Shown here: piece by piece, positions 51,418 through 59,859 of the stretch | How positions within the stretch are numbered: the first letter of the stretch is position 1 | Layout of the letters: every line of letters begins with the position of its first letter | Source: Candidatus Saccharimonadota bacterium | GTDB taxonomy: Bacteria > Patescibacteriota > Saccharimonadia > Saccharimonadales > Saccharimonadaceae | DNA length: 64,000 bases | Assembly (NCBI GenBank): GCA_017464135.1 | Contig: JAFUEB010000003.1 | Span: forward strand, 1-64,000 | Direction of reading: 5' to 3' | The notes under the pieces: model-generated | The model's database searches: none | What the model was told of the DNA's origin: nothing | The model's input: only the letters and a program-made list of their open reading frames with translations | Position numbers and translations under genes: made by a program

Positions 51418-51473
51418 GTTGTGGTACCCGGCGTGATGTTCAATGTCATTTCTGTTGTAGGAAAGCAACAGAG

Positions 51474-52580
51474 ATGCCATCGAACGAAAAACTCCATCGC
51501 GCCAAAAAGCAAAAAAATGACGAGTTCTACACTCAATATGCCGATATTGAAAAAGAGATGAACGCATATATTGAATATAATCCCGACGTGTTCCGCGATA
51601 AAACCATATTGTTACCCTGCGATGATCCAGAATGGAGCAATTTTACCAAGTATTTCGCTCAAAACTTTGAACGATTTGGTATTAAGAAACTGATTAGCAC
51701 TAGTTATGCGGCAAACAGCAAACCGAAAGAAATACCATATCAGCCAACCTTATTTGAAACCGAAAGCCCAAATTTTGATAAAAAGAAAACTCGCTCGCAC
51801 GGGAAGATTTTTATCCTCGAACGAGATACAAATAAAGATAAGAAAATAGATATAAACGATTTGGAGTGGAATTATTTAAAAGGTGACGGTGACTTTAGAA
51901 GCAAAGAGGTGACAAAATTGCGCGATGAAGCAGATATCATAATTACTAATCCGCCTTTTTCATTATTTATAGATTTTTTCACTTGGATTTTAAAAGCGAA
52001 TAAAAAATTTGCCGTAATTGCCAACAAGAGTTGCGTAACATATAAGGAAGTATTTCCTTTAATTATGAAAAATAAGGCTTGGTCAGGGCGCGAGGAATGG
52101 GCCGGCGGAATGTGGTTTTCAACAACAGACAACGCAACCGATTTTGATAAGATTGTTGATAACAAAAAATATAAAAACACTCCGTCTATGTGGATAACGA
52201 ATATCGATCATGGTCGTCGGCACCAGCCTATTCCATTGATGACTATGGATGAAAATAGACGGTATAGCAAACATATTAAGCATCCATATTGGAAGGACGC
52301 TTATAAAAAATACGAAAACTATGAAGTTATCGAAATTCCTTTTACAGATTCAATCCCTAATGATTATTCGGATACAATGGGTGTGCCAATTAGTTTTTTG
52401 GATAAGCATTGTCCAGAGCAATTTAGAATAATTGGCATGGCAGAGGATAATGGGCGTGGCTATAGTGGTGCGGAATCGAAGTGGGATGGCAAAGACCCAC
52501 ATTGTATTATTGATGGAAAGAAGAAATTCAAAAGGCTTTTTATTAAACGAAAGGAGAGCTCTAATGAAAACAACTCTTAA
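51474..52580 (+). CDS. EcoRI-type adenine-specific DNA methyltransferase
   Basis: The 368-aa protein resembles M.EcoRI-family methyltransferases: N-D-E-F-Y-T-Q-Y near the start, [10 protein letters not shown] as the AdoMet-binding region, and motif [12 protein letters not shown]. The later K-S-C-V-T-Y-K-E segment also fits. It should methylate adenine in a short palindrome; the target is not deducible. The ATG at 51474 is favoured because homology begins there; AGGAAAG lies upstream within a CTGTTG/CAACAG hairpin. It overlaps the DUF262-HNH gene by 17 bp. No EcoRI-like endonuclease is present. Confidence 0.82.
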   Translation: MPSNEKLHRAKKQKNDEFYTQYADIEKEMNAYIEYNPDVFRDKTILLPCDDPEWSNFTKYFAQNFERFGIKKLISTSYAANSKPKEIPYQPTLFETESPNFDKKKTRSHGKIFILERDTNKDKKIDINDLEWNYLKGDGDFRSKEVTKLRDEADIIITNPPFSLFIDFFTWILKANKKFAVIANKSCVTYKEVFPLIMKNKAWSGREEWAGGMWFSTTDNATDFDKIVDNKKYKNTPSMWITNIDHGRRHQPIPLMTMDENRRYSKHIKHPYWKDAYKKYENYEVIEIPFTDSIPNDYSDTMGVPISFLDKHCPEQFRIIGMAEDNGRGYSGAESKWDGKDPHCIIDGKKKFKRLFIKRKESSNENNS

Positions 52581-53727
52581 AACTGACATCACGATTAAGG
52601 ACATTTGCGACGGGTTTGTTTATAACGAACTAGAAGGTCGAGGCCTTTACGGGCTTTCTGGCAAGCTTACGATTCAACCGGAGTATCAGCGCAATTATAT
52701 TTATGCTGACGGTAAGCGTGATGTGGCGGTGATTGAATCGATTTTGAGTGGTTATCCGCTTGGTTTGATTTATTTTAATCAAGCCGGCAAAGACAAATAC
52801 GAAGTATTAGACGGTCAGCAACGCATTACGAGTTTTGGGCGGTTTGTGACGAACAAATTTGCGGTCAAAGACCAAAATGGGATGGAACAGTATTTTTCTG
52901 GATTAGATGAGGACATCCAGAAAAAGATTTTGGAGTATCCGCTCACGATTTATATTTGCGAGGGCGAGGAAAAAGAAATTAAAAGTTGGTTTAAAACTAT
53001 CAATATCGTCGGTGTTCCACTCAATGAGCAGGAACTTTTGAATGCGATTTATTCTGGGCCGTTTGTGACGGCTGCGAAGGAGGAGTTTAGTAATTCTCAA
53101 AATGCGAACATTCAGAAATGGGGTGCGTATATTTCTGGCTCGGTGAATCGTCAGGATTATCTAAAGGCGGCGCTTGACTGGGTGTCTAGCGGCAACATTG
53201 ATAATTATATGAGCAATCATCGTAAAGATGCGGACATAAGTGAACTGAAAAAGCATTTTACTTCTGTGATTGATTGGGTTTCGTCGGTGTTTATCGACCT
53301 CACGAGTGATATGTGCGGGCTAGAGTGGGGACGGCTGTATGATACTTATCACAAGACCGCTTATAATCCTAGAAAGGTATCGGAAAGAGTACATGAATTA
53401 TACGATGATCCTTTCATTAAGAACCATAAGGGCATTTTTGAGTATATCCTTGGTGGCGAGAAAGATACAAAACTATTAGATGTGAGGATTTTTGATGAAG
53501 CGGTGAAACGCCGAGTTTATAACAAACAAACTGCGGAAGCGAAGGCGAAAGGCGTTTCTAATTGTCCGCTTTGCGCGGTTGGGCACGAAGCAAATAAGGA
53601 CAAGATTTATGCGCTTAGCGAAATGGACGCCGACCATGTTTCGGCGTGGAGTAAGGGCGGCGCCACTACGGAAGAAAACTGCCAGATGCTGTGTAAGACG
53701 CATAATCGGGCGAAGGGGAATAAGTAA
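52564..53727 (+). CDS. DUF262 (ParB-like) protein with C-terminal HNH nuclease
   Basis: The 387-aa protein starts behind AAAGGAGAG. The DUF262 domain (about residues 10-150) shows I-Q-P-E-Y-Q-R-N-Y, the G-Y-P-L-G-L-I-Y-F segment and [10 protein letters not shown], the DGQQR motif linked to NTP-dependent action in GmrS-like proteins. A helical middle follows. The C-terminal HNH domain has C-P-L-C, D-A-D-H-V-x-x-W-S-K-G-G and [11 protein letters not shown]. It is coupled to the EcoRI-type methyltransferase, so the two could form a restriction pair, with this protein as the modification-sensitive effector. Confidence 0.85.
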   Translation: MKTTLKTDITIKDICDGFVYNELEGRGLYGLSGKLTIQPEYQRNYIYADGKRDVAVIESILSGYPLGLIYFNQAGKDKYEVLDGQQRITSFGRFVTNKFAVKDQNGMEQYFSGLDEDIQKKILEYPLTIYICEGEEKEIKSWFKTINIVGVPLNEQELLNAIYSGPFVTAAKEEFSNSQNANIQKWGAYISGSVNRQDYLKAALDWVSSGNIDNYMSNHRKDADISELKKHFTSVIDWVSSVFIDLTSDMCGLEWGRLYDTYHKTAYNPRKVSERVHELYDDPFIKNHKGIFEYILGGEKDTKLLDVRIFDEAVKRRVYNKQTAEAKAKGVSNCPLCAVGHEANKDKIYALSEMDADHVSAWSKGGATTEENCQMLCKTHNRAKGNK

Positions 53728-53735
53728 ACAAAATG

Positions 53736-54299
53736 TCAATTCTGATTATTGCCGTAAAAGCCTTTGTTAGGATATTTTGGGAGTAAATTGGCTGTAAGAA
53801 TATGAATTTTTTCGGTGACACCACTCGGCATACCATGGTTAATCCAGTCAATCGTAAAGCCAAAAAGTTCAAATTTAAGAATATCCTTAATCACGTCAAG
53901 TTCCACAGGAGAGGTATTTTGATTTGGTAAAGACCCCAGAAAAGATGAGATTGAATAGTCGCAAATATGCCAGAGGTGGCGTTCGAAAATTGCACGGTTA
54001 GTGGAATGATAAATATTGTTGATAATTTTTCGATTGGTGATAGCAAAATTAACGGCTGAAAGGAAGCAATCTTCGAGTGAATTATTGGTTGATAAAGGTT
54101 GGTTTACGATAATTTCGTCGACCATTTTACAAATGACGGATTCGAGCAAATCGGCGAGATTCTTGTAATGATAGTAAAAAGTATTACGATTAACCCCTGA
54201 TTTTGTGGTGATTTCTTTGATAGTGATCTCACTAATAGGGCGATGGCTAAGTAGCTCTAGAAAAGTTTGTTCGATAGTGTATTTGATATTCTTGCTCAT
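53736..54299 (-). CDS. TetR-family regulator
   Basis: The N-terminal helix-turn-helix has I-S-E-I-T-I-K-E-I-T-T-K-S-G-V-N-R-N-T-F-Y-Y-H-Y-type sequence (about residues 22-46), with the TetR signature N-T-F-Y-Y-H-Y. The C-terminal ligand domain resembles regulators of the DhaS or TetR_C group. The ATG at 54299 is set by TATAGT (54306-54311, minus strand) ending 6 nt upstream, a leaderless start. It is divergent from the MMPL transporter gene and probably represses it; a perfect 16-bp palindrome lies between them. Confidence 0.85.
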   Translation of the reverse strand: MSKNIKYTIEQTFLELLSHRPISEITIKEITTKSGVNRNTFYYHYKNLADLLESVICKMVDEIIVNQPLSTNNSLEDCFLSAVNFAITNRKIINNIYHSTNRAIFERHLWHICDYSISSFLGSLPNQNTSPVELDVIKDILKFELFGFTIDWINHGMPSGVTEKIHILTANLLPKYPNKGFYGNNQN

Positions 54300-54330
54300 A
54301 GGCTTACTATACACTATTTTTATTAAAAAA

Positions 54331-54346
54331 CTAGGCATGTGCCTAG
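54331..54346. promoter_or_regulatory. Candidate TetR operator
   Basis: CTAGGCATGTGCCTAG is a perfect palindrome in the gap between the TetR gene and the MMPL gene. It is well placed to block both promoters. Confidence 0.68.
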
Positions 54347-54394
54347 AAATGTCTATTTTCATCCTCTGTTTTATAGAGCATAATAGGAAACAAT

Positions 54395-56473
54395 ATGGGA
54401 AGATTTGTGGTTAAATATCGGAAATGGATTCTGATAGTAACGCTATTACTTTTGATACCGTCGGTGATTGGATTTTTTGCGACAAGAGTGAACTATGATA
54501 TGTTGAACTATCTACCAAGTGAAACAGATACGGTGATTGGTCAGAATGAACTGTTAGAGAACTTCGGAAAAGGGGCGTTTTCGATGGTGATTACAGAGGA
54601 TTTGCCGTTCGCTGAGCAGGCAAAGCTAGAAGAAAAAATTCGCGATGTTGAGCATGTAGATACAGTTTTGGGACTAGGTAGCCTAGAGGAGGTGGGGATT
54701 CCGCCAGAGATACTGCCAGACGAAATCTATGAAAAGGTAGTGAAGGGCGATGAATCGATCATTGCGGTGTTTTTTGATACTGGGTCATCAGCGGACGAGA
54801 CGGTTACGGCAGTAAAAGAAATTCGAGAGTTGATAGATAGGCATATTTACGTATCGGGAATGTCGGCGTTTATCACAGATTTGCGCGAATTATCAGAGAA
54901 GGAAGAGGTGTTTTATGTGGTTATCGCGGTGGTGTTGGCGCTGATTGTGATGTTGGTGCTACTGGATAACTGGTTGATACCGGTGTTGTTTTTGGTGTCA
55001 ATTGGGGCGATGATTTTGATTAACATGGGGACAAATGTAATATTCGGAGAGATTTCTTATATCACGAAGGCGTTGTCGGCAATTTTGCAGCTCGCAGTAA
55101 CGATGGACTATTCGATTTTTCTCTGGCATTCGTACCGAGAGTATCTAGAACGAAAAAAAGACCCCGAGATTGCGATGGAGAAAGCGATCAAGGCGACATT
55201 ACGCTCAGTAGTAGGGTCGTCGGCGACGACGGTGGCGGGATTTATTGCGCTCTGTTTTATGTCGTTTACGCTAGGTATTGATCTAGGACTAGTAATGGCA
55301 AAGGGGGTAATACTAGGGGTACTTGGAGCGGTGACGGTGCTGCCAGCGCTAATTTTGACATTTGACAAGGCACTCCAAAAATGCGACCACAAGTCGATTT
55401 TACCGAGTTTTAGGCACGTGTCTAGCAAAATCGTGAAGTTTGACCCTGTACTGCTGGTGATTTTTATAGCGATAATTCCACCGTTTTTGTATGCTTATCA
55501 GAAAGCGAATGAAAATGTGTATTATACCTTAAGCGACGGATTGCCACAAACAATGGATTTTGCAGTGGCAAATAAGAAGTTGGAGAAGGATTTTGGGTTA
55601 TCTAATGTCCATATGATTCTCTCAGATGCAGGTTTGTCACAGGCGAAGGCAACAGCGATGACTGATGAATTAAAAGAGGTAAACGGAATAAAGACGGTGC
55701 TAAATCTCGAGAGTCTGCTGGGTGAGAATGCGCCAGTAGAGATGTTGCCAGAAGGAGTGGCGGAAGTTTTGAAATCAGACAAATGGGAGATGTCGCTCGC
55801 GATTTCAGAGTATTCTACGGCGACGGACGAGATGGCGGAGCAGATTAATCAGATTAACGAGATTTTGAAGAAATATGATAAATCGGCACTGCTAGTCGGC
55901 GAGGCGGCGCTGACTCAAGATATGATAGAGGTGACGGCGACGGACTTCGCGGTAGTAAACTCAGTATCGATCGTGGTAATATTTGTGATTATTTTAATCG
56001 TGACTGGCTCTTTGTCGCTGCCGGTGATTTTGATTGCGGTGATAGAGACGACGATTTTCGTGAACATCGGGCTGTCGTATTTTATGGGGCAGTCGCTTGC
56101 ATTTATCGCACCGATTTGTATCAGCACGATTCAGCTCGGAGCGACAGTGGATTACGCGATTTTGATGACGACGAGGTATAAGGGAGAAAGGCTAGGTGGA
56201 TTGGACAAGAAAGACGCTGCAAGAGTAGCGCTCGAAACATCAATTCCGTCGATTATCGTATCGGGGGCAGTGCTATTTGCGGCGACGGTAGGGGTGGCGA
56301 TGTACTCTCAGGCGGATATGATTTCGTCACTAACGATGCTGATGGCGCGTGGAGCGGTGCTTTCGGTAATAACGGTGCCATTATTCTTACCGCCACTATT
56401 GGTATTAGCTGACGCCTTGATTATTCGTACAACTCTAGGGATGAAAAAATTAACGAAAGGAAGTAAAAAATGA
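54395..56473 (+). CDS. MMPL/RND-family efflux transporter
   Basis: This 692-aa protein has two similar halves, each with one membrane helix, an extracytoplasmic loop and a five-helix bundle (about residues 12-30 and 170-320; then 350-370 and 525-670). Helix 4 of the two halves carries T-M-D-Y-S-I-F-L and T-V-D-Y-A-I-L-M, with the Asp-Tyr pair used for proton coupling in MMPL pumps. It is similar to Firmicutes and Actinobacteria exporters. It overlaps the next gene by 4 bp and lies opposite a TetR gene. Substrate may be a lipid or a hydrophobic toxin. Repeated CTA/GGA-rich codon use hints at transfer. Confidence 0.9.
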   Translation: MGRFVVKYRKWILIVTLLLLIPSVIGFFATRVNYDMLNYLPSETDTVIGQNELLENFGKGAFSMVITEDLPFAEQAKLEEKIRDVEHVDTVLGLGSLEEVGIPPEILPDEIYEKVVKGDESIIAVFFDTGSSADETVTAVKEIRELIDRHIYVSGMSAFITDLRELSEKEEVFYVVIAVVLALIVMLVLLDNWLIPVLFLVSIGAMILINMGTNVIFGEISYITKALSAILQLAVTMDYSIFLWHSYREYLERKKDPEIAMEKAIKATLRSVVGSSATTVAGFIALCFMSFTLGIDLGLVMAKGVILGVLGAVTVLPALILTFDKALQKCDHKSILPSFRHVSSKIVKFDPVLLVIFIAIIPPFLYAYQKANENVYYTLSDGLPQTMDFAVANKKLEKDFGLSNVHMILSDAGLSQAKATAMTDELKEVNGIKTVLNLESLLGENAPVEMLPEGVAEVLKSDKWEMSLAISEYSTATDEMAEQINQINEILKKYDKSALLVGEAALTQDMIEVTATDFAVVNSVSIVVIFVIILIVTGSLSLPVILIAVIETTIFVNIGLSYFMGQSLAFIAPICISTIQLGATVDYAILMTTRYKGERLGGLDKKDAARVALETSIPSIIVSGAVLFAATVGVAMYSQADMISSLTMLMARGAVLSVITVPLFLPPLLVLADALIIRTTLGMKKLTKGSKK

Positions 56474-57963
56474 AGAAACAGGTGATTTGTGGGGGAATGT
56501 TGACGCTTGCAGTGCTTGGCGGTGCGGGGATGATAGTGGCAAGCGAAATTGGGGTAAGGGCCGAAGAAGCGCCGACGCTGGCTGAAACTGGGGCGCTAGC
56601 GATGGAGAACAATCTATCTAATGTAAATTTTGGCGGAACACTGGGAAGCAAAAATGAAACTGTATATGTAATGGCAGGGGCTGATGGGACGACGAAAAGT
56701 ACTTTTATTGGGAGTACACTCTACAGCGGGAATGAGAATTTGCCGTTTGAAATGAAAGTGCGATATTATTTGGATGGAACAGAGGTGAGCGCAACAGAAA
56801 TAGCCGGCAAAACGGGCCGAGTAAAAATCGTGTTTAATTATGATGCAACGGTGAGTTATCAAGGTAAAAAAATACCATTCGTGGCGGTAACTGGGGCGCA
56901 GTTAGATAAAACAAAATTTAGTAATATAAAACTCACGAATGGGAAAATCGTTAGCGAAAATGGTGATTATCTAGTGATGGGGTATGGAGTACTAGGGGCA
57001 AATGAAGATTTAGAAACGGACTTCTTACCAGGGGAATTTGCAATAGAGGCGGATGTGAAAGATTTTGCACTTGGGGCGACCTACACGATACTGATGAACG
57101 AGTTGATTGCGGAGATAGACACATCGAAATTGACAGAGATAGATTCGCTGATTAGTCAGATGAACGAGCTCGAAAGTGGGACCCTTCAGTTAATTAGCGG
57201 GGCGGGGACGCTTACGAATGGAATCGAATCGGTTCTCTCTGGAGCGAAAGAACTATACGCTGGAGCGGGAGCATTATCTGATGGAGTTGCGAGTGCGGTA
57301 ACAGGAGCGGAGGATTTATCGACAGGTCTTACAAAACTAACTGGATATAACGATAGTTTAACAACGGGAGCGACGAGCGTATTTAATTCTCTGCTGGATT
57401 CAGCGAACGCAACATTGAATGCTAATGCGACACTAATAGGAGCAATTTCGCTCTATGGCGGGGAATATGGTTTAAGCGCGCCGATTACGCTAACAATTGA
57501 TAATTACGGCGAAACTTTGGACACTTTGGTGACTTTCTTGACAGCGATTGGTGGTGACGCAATGAGCATTACGGCTCTGAAAACACAGCTAAATAGTTAT
57601 AACGATTTTTATAGTGGCTTGATTAATTACACTACAGGGGTAGAGACAGCGGCGGAAGGGTCTGTGGGGCTGGCCATGGGGCTATCTACAATCGCCGAGA
57701 AAGCCCCGGAGCTCACGGTGGGCTTAGGTAGTCTAATCGAGGGAGAGGAACAGCTCTATGCGGGTTCTGTGGCCTTACAAGATGGTCTTGGCATTTTGAA
57801 AATTAGTGGAATTGATAAATTAGTTAATTTTGCAAATAATGATTTAGCTGGGTTTACTAGGGATGCACGCCAAATGGTAACAGCGGCTGGCTCATATCGG
57901 AGTTTTGGTGGGGTAAATGCCGAATCGGTGAAGTTTATTATTAAAACTACTGGCATAAAATAA
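56470..57963 (+). CDS. Exported YhgE/Pip-like protein, partner of MMPL pump
   Basis: A signal sequence (about residues 1-31) leads to a 180-residue beta-rich domain and a long region with G-A-x-x-L-x-x-G repeats (G-A-G-T-L-T-N-G, G-A-G-A-L-S-D-G and similar), the pattern of YhgE/Pip extracellular coiled coils. YhgE proteins usually have C-terminal membrane helices, which are absent here, so this is a soluble or loosely attached variant. The start overlaps the MMPL stop (ATGA). The pair probably forms a surface export assembly. The terminal R-S-F-G-G-V-N-A-E-S-V-K-F-I motif also occurs at the ends of some related proteins. Confidence 0.68.
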   Translation: MKKQVICGGMLTLAVLGGAGMIVASEIGVRAEEAPTLAETGALAMENNLSNVNFGGTLGSKNETVYVMAGADGTTKSTFIGSTLYSGNENLPFEMKVRYYLDGTEVSATEIAGKTGRVKIVFNYDATVSYQGKKIPFVAVTGAQLDKTKFSNIKLTNGKIVSENGDYLVMGYGVLGANEDLETDFLPGEFAIEADVKDFALGATYTILMNELIAEIDTSKLTEIDSLISQMNELESGTLQLISGAGTLTNGIESVLSGAKELYAGAGALSDGVASAVTGAEDLSTGLTKLTGYNDSLTTGATSVFNSLLDSANATLNANATLIGAISLYGGEYGLSAPITLTIDNYGETLDTLVTFLTAIGGDAMSITALKTQLNSYNDFYSGLINYTTGVETAAEGSVGLAMGLSTIAEKAPELTVGLGSLIEGEEQLYAGSVALQDGLGILKISGIDKLVNFANNDLAGFTRDARQMVTAAGSYRSFGGVNAESVKFIIKTTGIK

Positions 57964-57995
57964 GATGGTGAATTATAATATATTGTAATTATAAG

Positions 57996-58036
57996 ATAAT
58001 CAATCTATTGGTTGCGATATGGTCTCCATGTTTTTG
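57996..58036 (-). repeat. Right copy of 41-bp inverted repeat
   Basis: It matches 50446-50486 in inverse orientation (39 of 41). It ends 6 bp before the 3' end of tRNA-Leu. Confidence 0.85.
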
Positions 58037-58042
58037 CTATGA

Positions 58043-58129
58043 TGGTGCCCGAGACAGGGGTTGAACCTGCACAGTATTGCTACCACTAGCACCTGAAGCT
58101 AGCGCGTCTGCCAATTCCGCCACTCGGGC
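58043..58129 (-). tRNA. tRNA-Leu (anticodon CAG)
   Basis: This is an 87-nt class II tRNA with acceptor GCCCGAG, anticodon arm CTAGC/GCTAG enclosing TTCAGGT, a long variable arm, T-loop TTCAACC and encoded CCA. Its 3' end abuts the inverted-repeat island. Confidence 0.93.
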
Positions 58130-58151
58130 TACTTTTGTAATTATAGCATAA

Positions 58152-58180
58152 AATTGCCCCGGCTGAAAGTCGGGGCGGGG
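58152..58180 (-). other. Hairpin downstream of the 99-aa gene
   Basis: On the minus strand CCCCGAC and GTCGGGG-like arms flank a short loop, a probable terminator of the 99-aa gene. Confidence 0.5.
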
Positions 58181-58182
58181 GT

Positions 58183-58482
58183 TTAGGAAGGAAGAAGACT
58201 ATTCTCGGTGAAATGCCGGAGTTTGACGTCGAGCAAATGCTCGCTTTCTAAAAGTCTCTTCAAAACTTCCTGAGCAGGGAATCCAGCATCGGAGTTGTAG
58301 ATGGCGTAAACATAGAACCGGTTTCCTTCGCCAGAAAAATCCTGGTCGTCGAGCAGTTCGATGGGGCTAAATTTGCCCAGCGCGGTATCTCTAAGATGCA
58401 GTTTGAACCCGTTTCTTCTGAGTAGGCCACGGATTTGGTTGGATCCCTTGATTTCAAGTGCGACGCTAACCTGGTAATGCAT
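58183..58482 (-). CDS. Hypothetical protein, 99 aa
   Basis: I do not recognise this protein. It is small and soluble, with alternating strand-helix pattern: Y-Q-V-S-V-A-L-E-I-K-G near the start, a helix, then F-Y-V-Y-A-I-Y-N-S-D and a C-terminal helix and strand. This recalls a ferredoxin-like fold, but the resemblance is only structural guesswork. AGGGGGA precedes the ATG. The promoter is TTGCAT (58559-58564), 17 bp, TATAAT (58536-58541) on the minus strand, back-to-back with pgi. It belongs to the group of single genes with strong promoter and leader. Confidence 0.6.
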   Translation of the reverse strand: MHYQVSVALEIKGSNQIRGLLRRNGFKLHLRDTALGKFSPIELLDDQDFSGEGNRFYVYAIYNSDAGFPAQEVLKRLLESEHLLDVKLRHFTENSLLPS

Positions 58483-58612
58483 TAGTTAATCCCCCTATTT
58501 TAGTATTTACTCCCTTAGGAATAGCATCTATTTATATTATATCATACTTTTGCAAAAAATGCAATACCTTTAACGCTTAAAATCTGATATAATAGAGGAA
58601 ACGGAGGCATAA

Positions 58613-59743
58613 ATGATTACTGTTAATTTTAGTTCTAAGGTGGATGAAGCGAGGCTGTCGCAGATTTTGGCTGAGATTCGTAGCGATGCGATGGGCGGCT
58701 GGTTGGATTTGCCAAAACGTGTGGATATGGCTGAACTGGTGCGGATTAAGGAAGCTGCCAAGAAGATCAATGATGAGTCAGAATATTTGGTTTGTATTGG
58801 GATTGGCGGTTCATATTTAGGCCACCGCGCGATTATTGAAGCACTCCGTCCGAAGGGTGAGACGAAGATTATTTATGCCGGAAATTCTTTGTCACGTCGT
58901 GAGCTCGACCGGGCACTAGAAAAGGTAGGTGATCACGATTTTTCGATTAATGTGATTTCGAAGTCAGGGACAACCTTGGAGCCGGCGATTGCATTTGAGG
59001 AATTTAAGAAGAAACTAGTAGAGAAATACGGGGCTGAGGATGCAAAAACCAGGATTTATGCAACGACGGATGCCAACAAGGGAACTTTACATGATGAAGC
59101 GGTTGCAAATGGTTATATGAGATTTGTGGTGCCAGACAATATTGGCGGCAGATATTCGGTGTTAACGGCAGTTGGGTTGCTTCCACTTGCGGTAGCCGGA
59201 GTGGATGTTGAAAAACTACTTGAGGGTGCTTCGGAAGCCTTTGATACAGTGGCGGGGCCAGCCTCGGAATATGCATCAATGCGTTATACGCTCGGCAGCA
59301 GGGGATATGACACGGAAGTGTTTGCGAGTTTTGAGCCCTCGACACTTTATTTTAACGAGTGGTTGAAGCAATTATTCGGCGAATCCGAAGGGAAAAACAA
59401 GCAAGGAATTTTTCCTGCCTCGGTGATTTATTCGACCGATTTGCATTCCCTGGGCCAGTTTATGCAAGATGGACGTAGAAATTTGTTTGAAACGGTGATT
59501 AATTTTCCGACCGACGAAATGAACCAGAAAGTCGTGGCGGCGGTGATGAAGGCGCATACGGCCGGCAATATCCCGGTGCTCGCAATTACGGTACCGAGCT
59601 TTGACGAAAAAGGATTCGGGGAATTAGTGTATTTCTTTGAACTTGCGTGTGCGATTTCGGCGAAGATGTTTGGGGTAAATCCGTTTGATCAGCCGGGAGT
59701 CGAGGCATATAAGACAGAGTTAAAACAGCTACTTGCGAATTAA
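58613..59743 (+). CDS. pgi: Glucose-6-phosphate isomerase, short form
   Basis: The enzyme interconverts glucose-6-P and fructose-6-P. Motifs include G-I-G-G-S-Y-L-G, I-S-K-S-G-T-T-L-E, G-G-R-Y-S-V-L-T, and the catalytic F-G-E-S-E-G-K. The His-containing D-L-H-S-L-G-Q-F and the C-terminal A-H-T-A-G region follow. At 376 aa it is about 70 residues shorter than Bacillus-type Pgi, with losses at the N-terminus and just after the first sugar-phosphate motif. Active-site residues remain. GGAGG lies 7 nt before the ATG and TGATATAAT further upstream. Confidence 0.92.
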   Translation: MITVNFSSKVDEARLSQILAEIRSDAMGGWLDLPKRVDMAELVRIKEAAKKINDESEYLVCIGIGGSYLGHRAIIEALRPKGETKIIYAGNSLSRRELDRALEKVGDHDFSINVISKSGTTLEPAIAFEEFKKKLVEKYGAEDAKTRIYATTDANKGTLHDEAVANGYMRFVVPDNIGGRYSVLTAVGLLPLAVAGVDVEKLLEGASEAFDTVAGPASEYASMRYTLGSRGYDTEVFASFEPSTLYFNEWLKQLFGESEGKNKQGIFPASVIYSTDLHSLGQFMQDGRRNLFETVINFPTDEMNQKVVAAVMKAHTAGNIPVLAITVPSFDEKGFGELVYFFELACAISAKMFGVNPFDQPGVEAYKTELKQLLAN

Positions 59744-59811
59744 AAACGAAAATTCCAGGACACACTCAAGGCCGTTCGGCCAAGCTTATGGTCCTGAGAT
59801 TTTTGTTTTTA
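59742..59811 (+). terminator. Long stem terminator after pgi
   Basis: AAAAACGAAAAT and CCAGGAC pair with GTCCTG and ATTTTTGTTTTT around an inner GGCC-GTTC-GGCC hairpin. The 3' T-rich arm makes it a terminator. The following 45 bp to arcC hold nothing evident. Confidence 0.7.
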
Positions 59812-59859
59812 ATATACTATCGCGCTGCCGCGCTCCGGATTCCCTGAAGACCTTATTTT

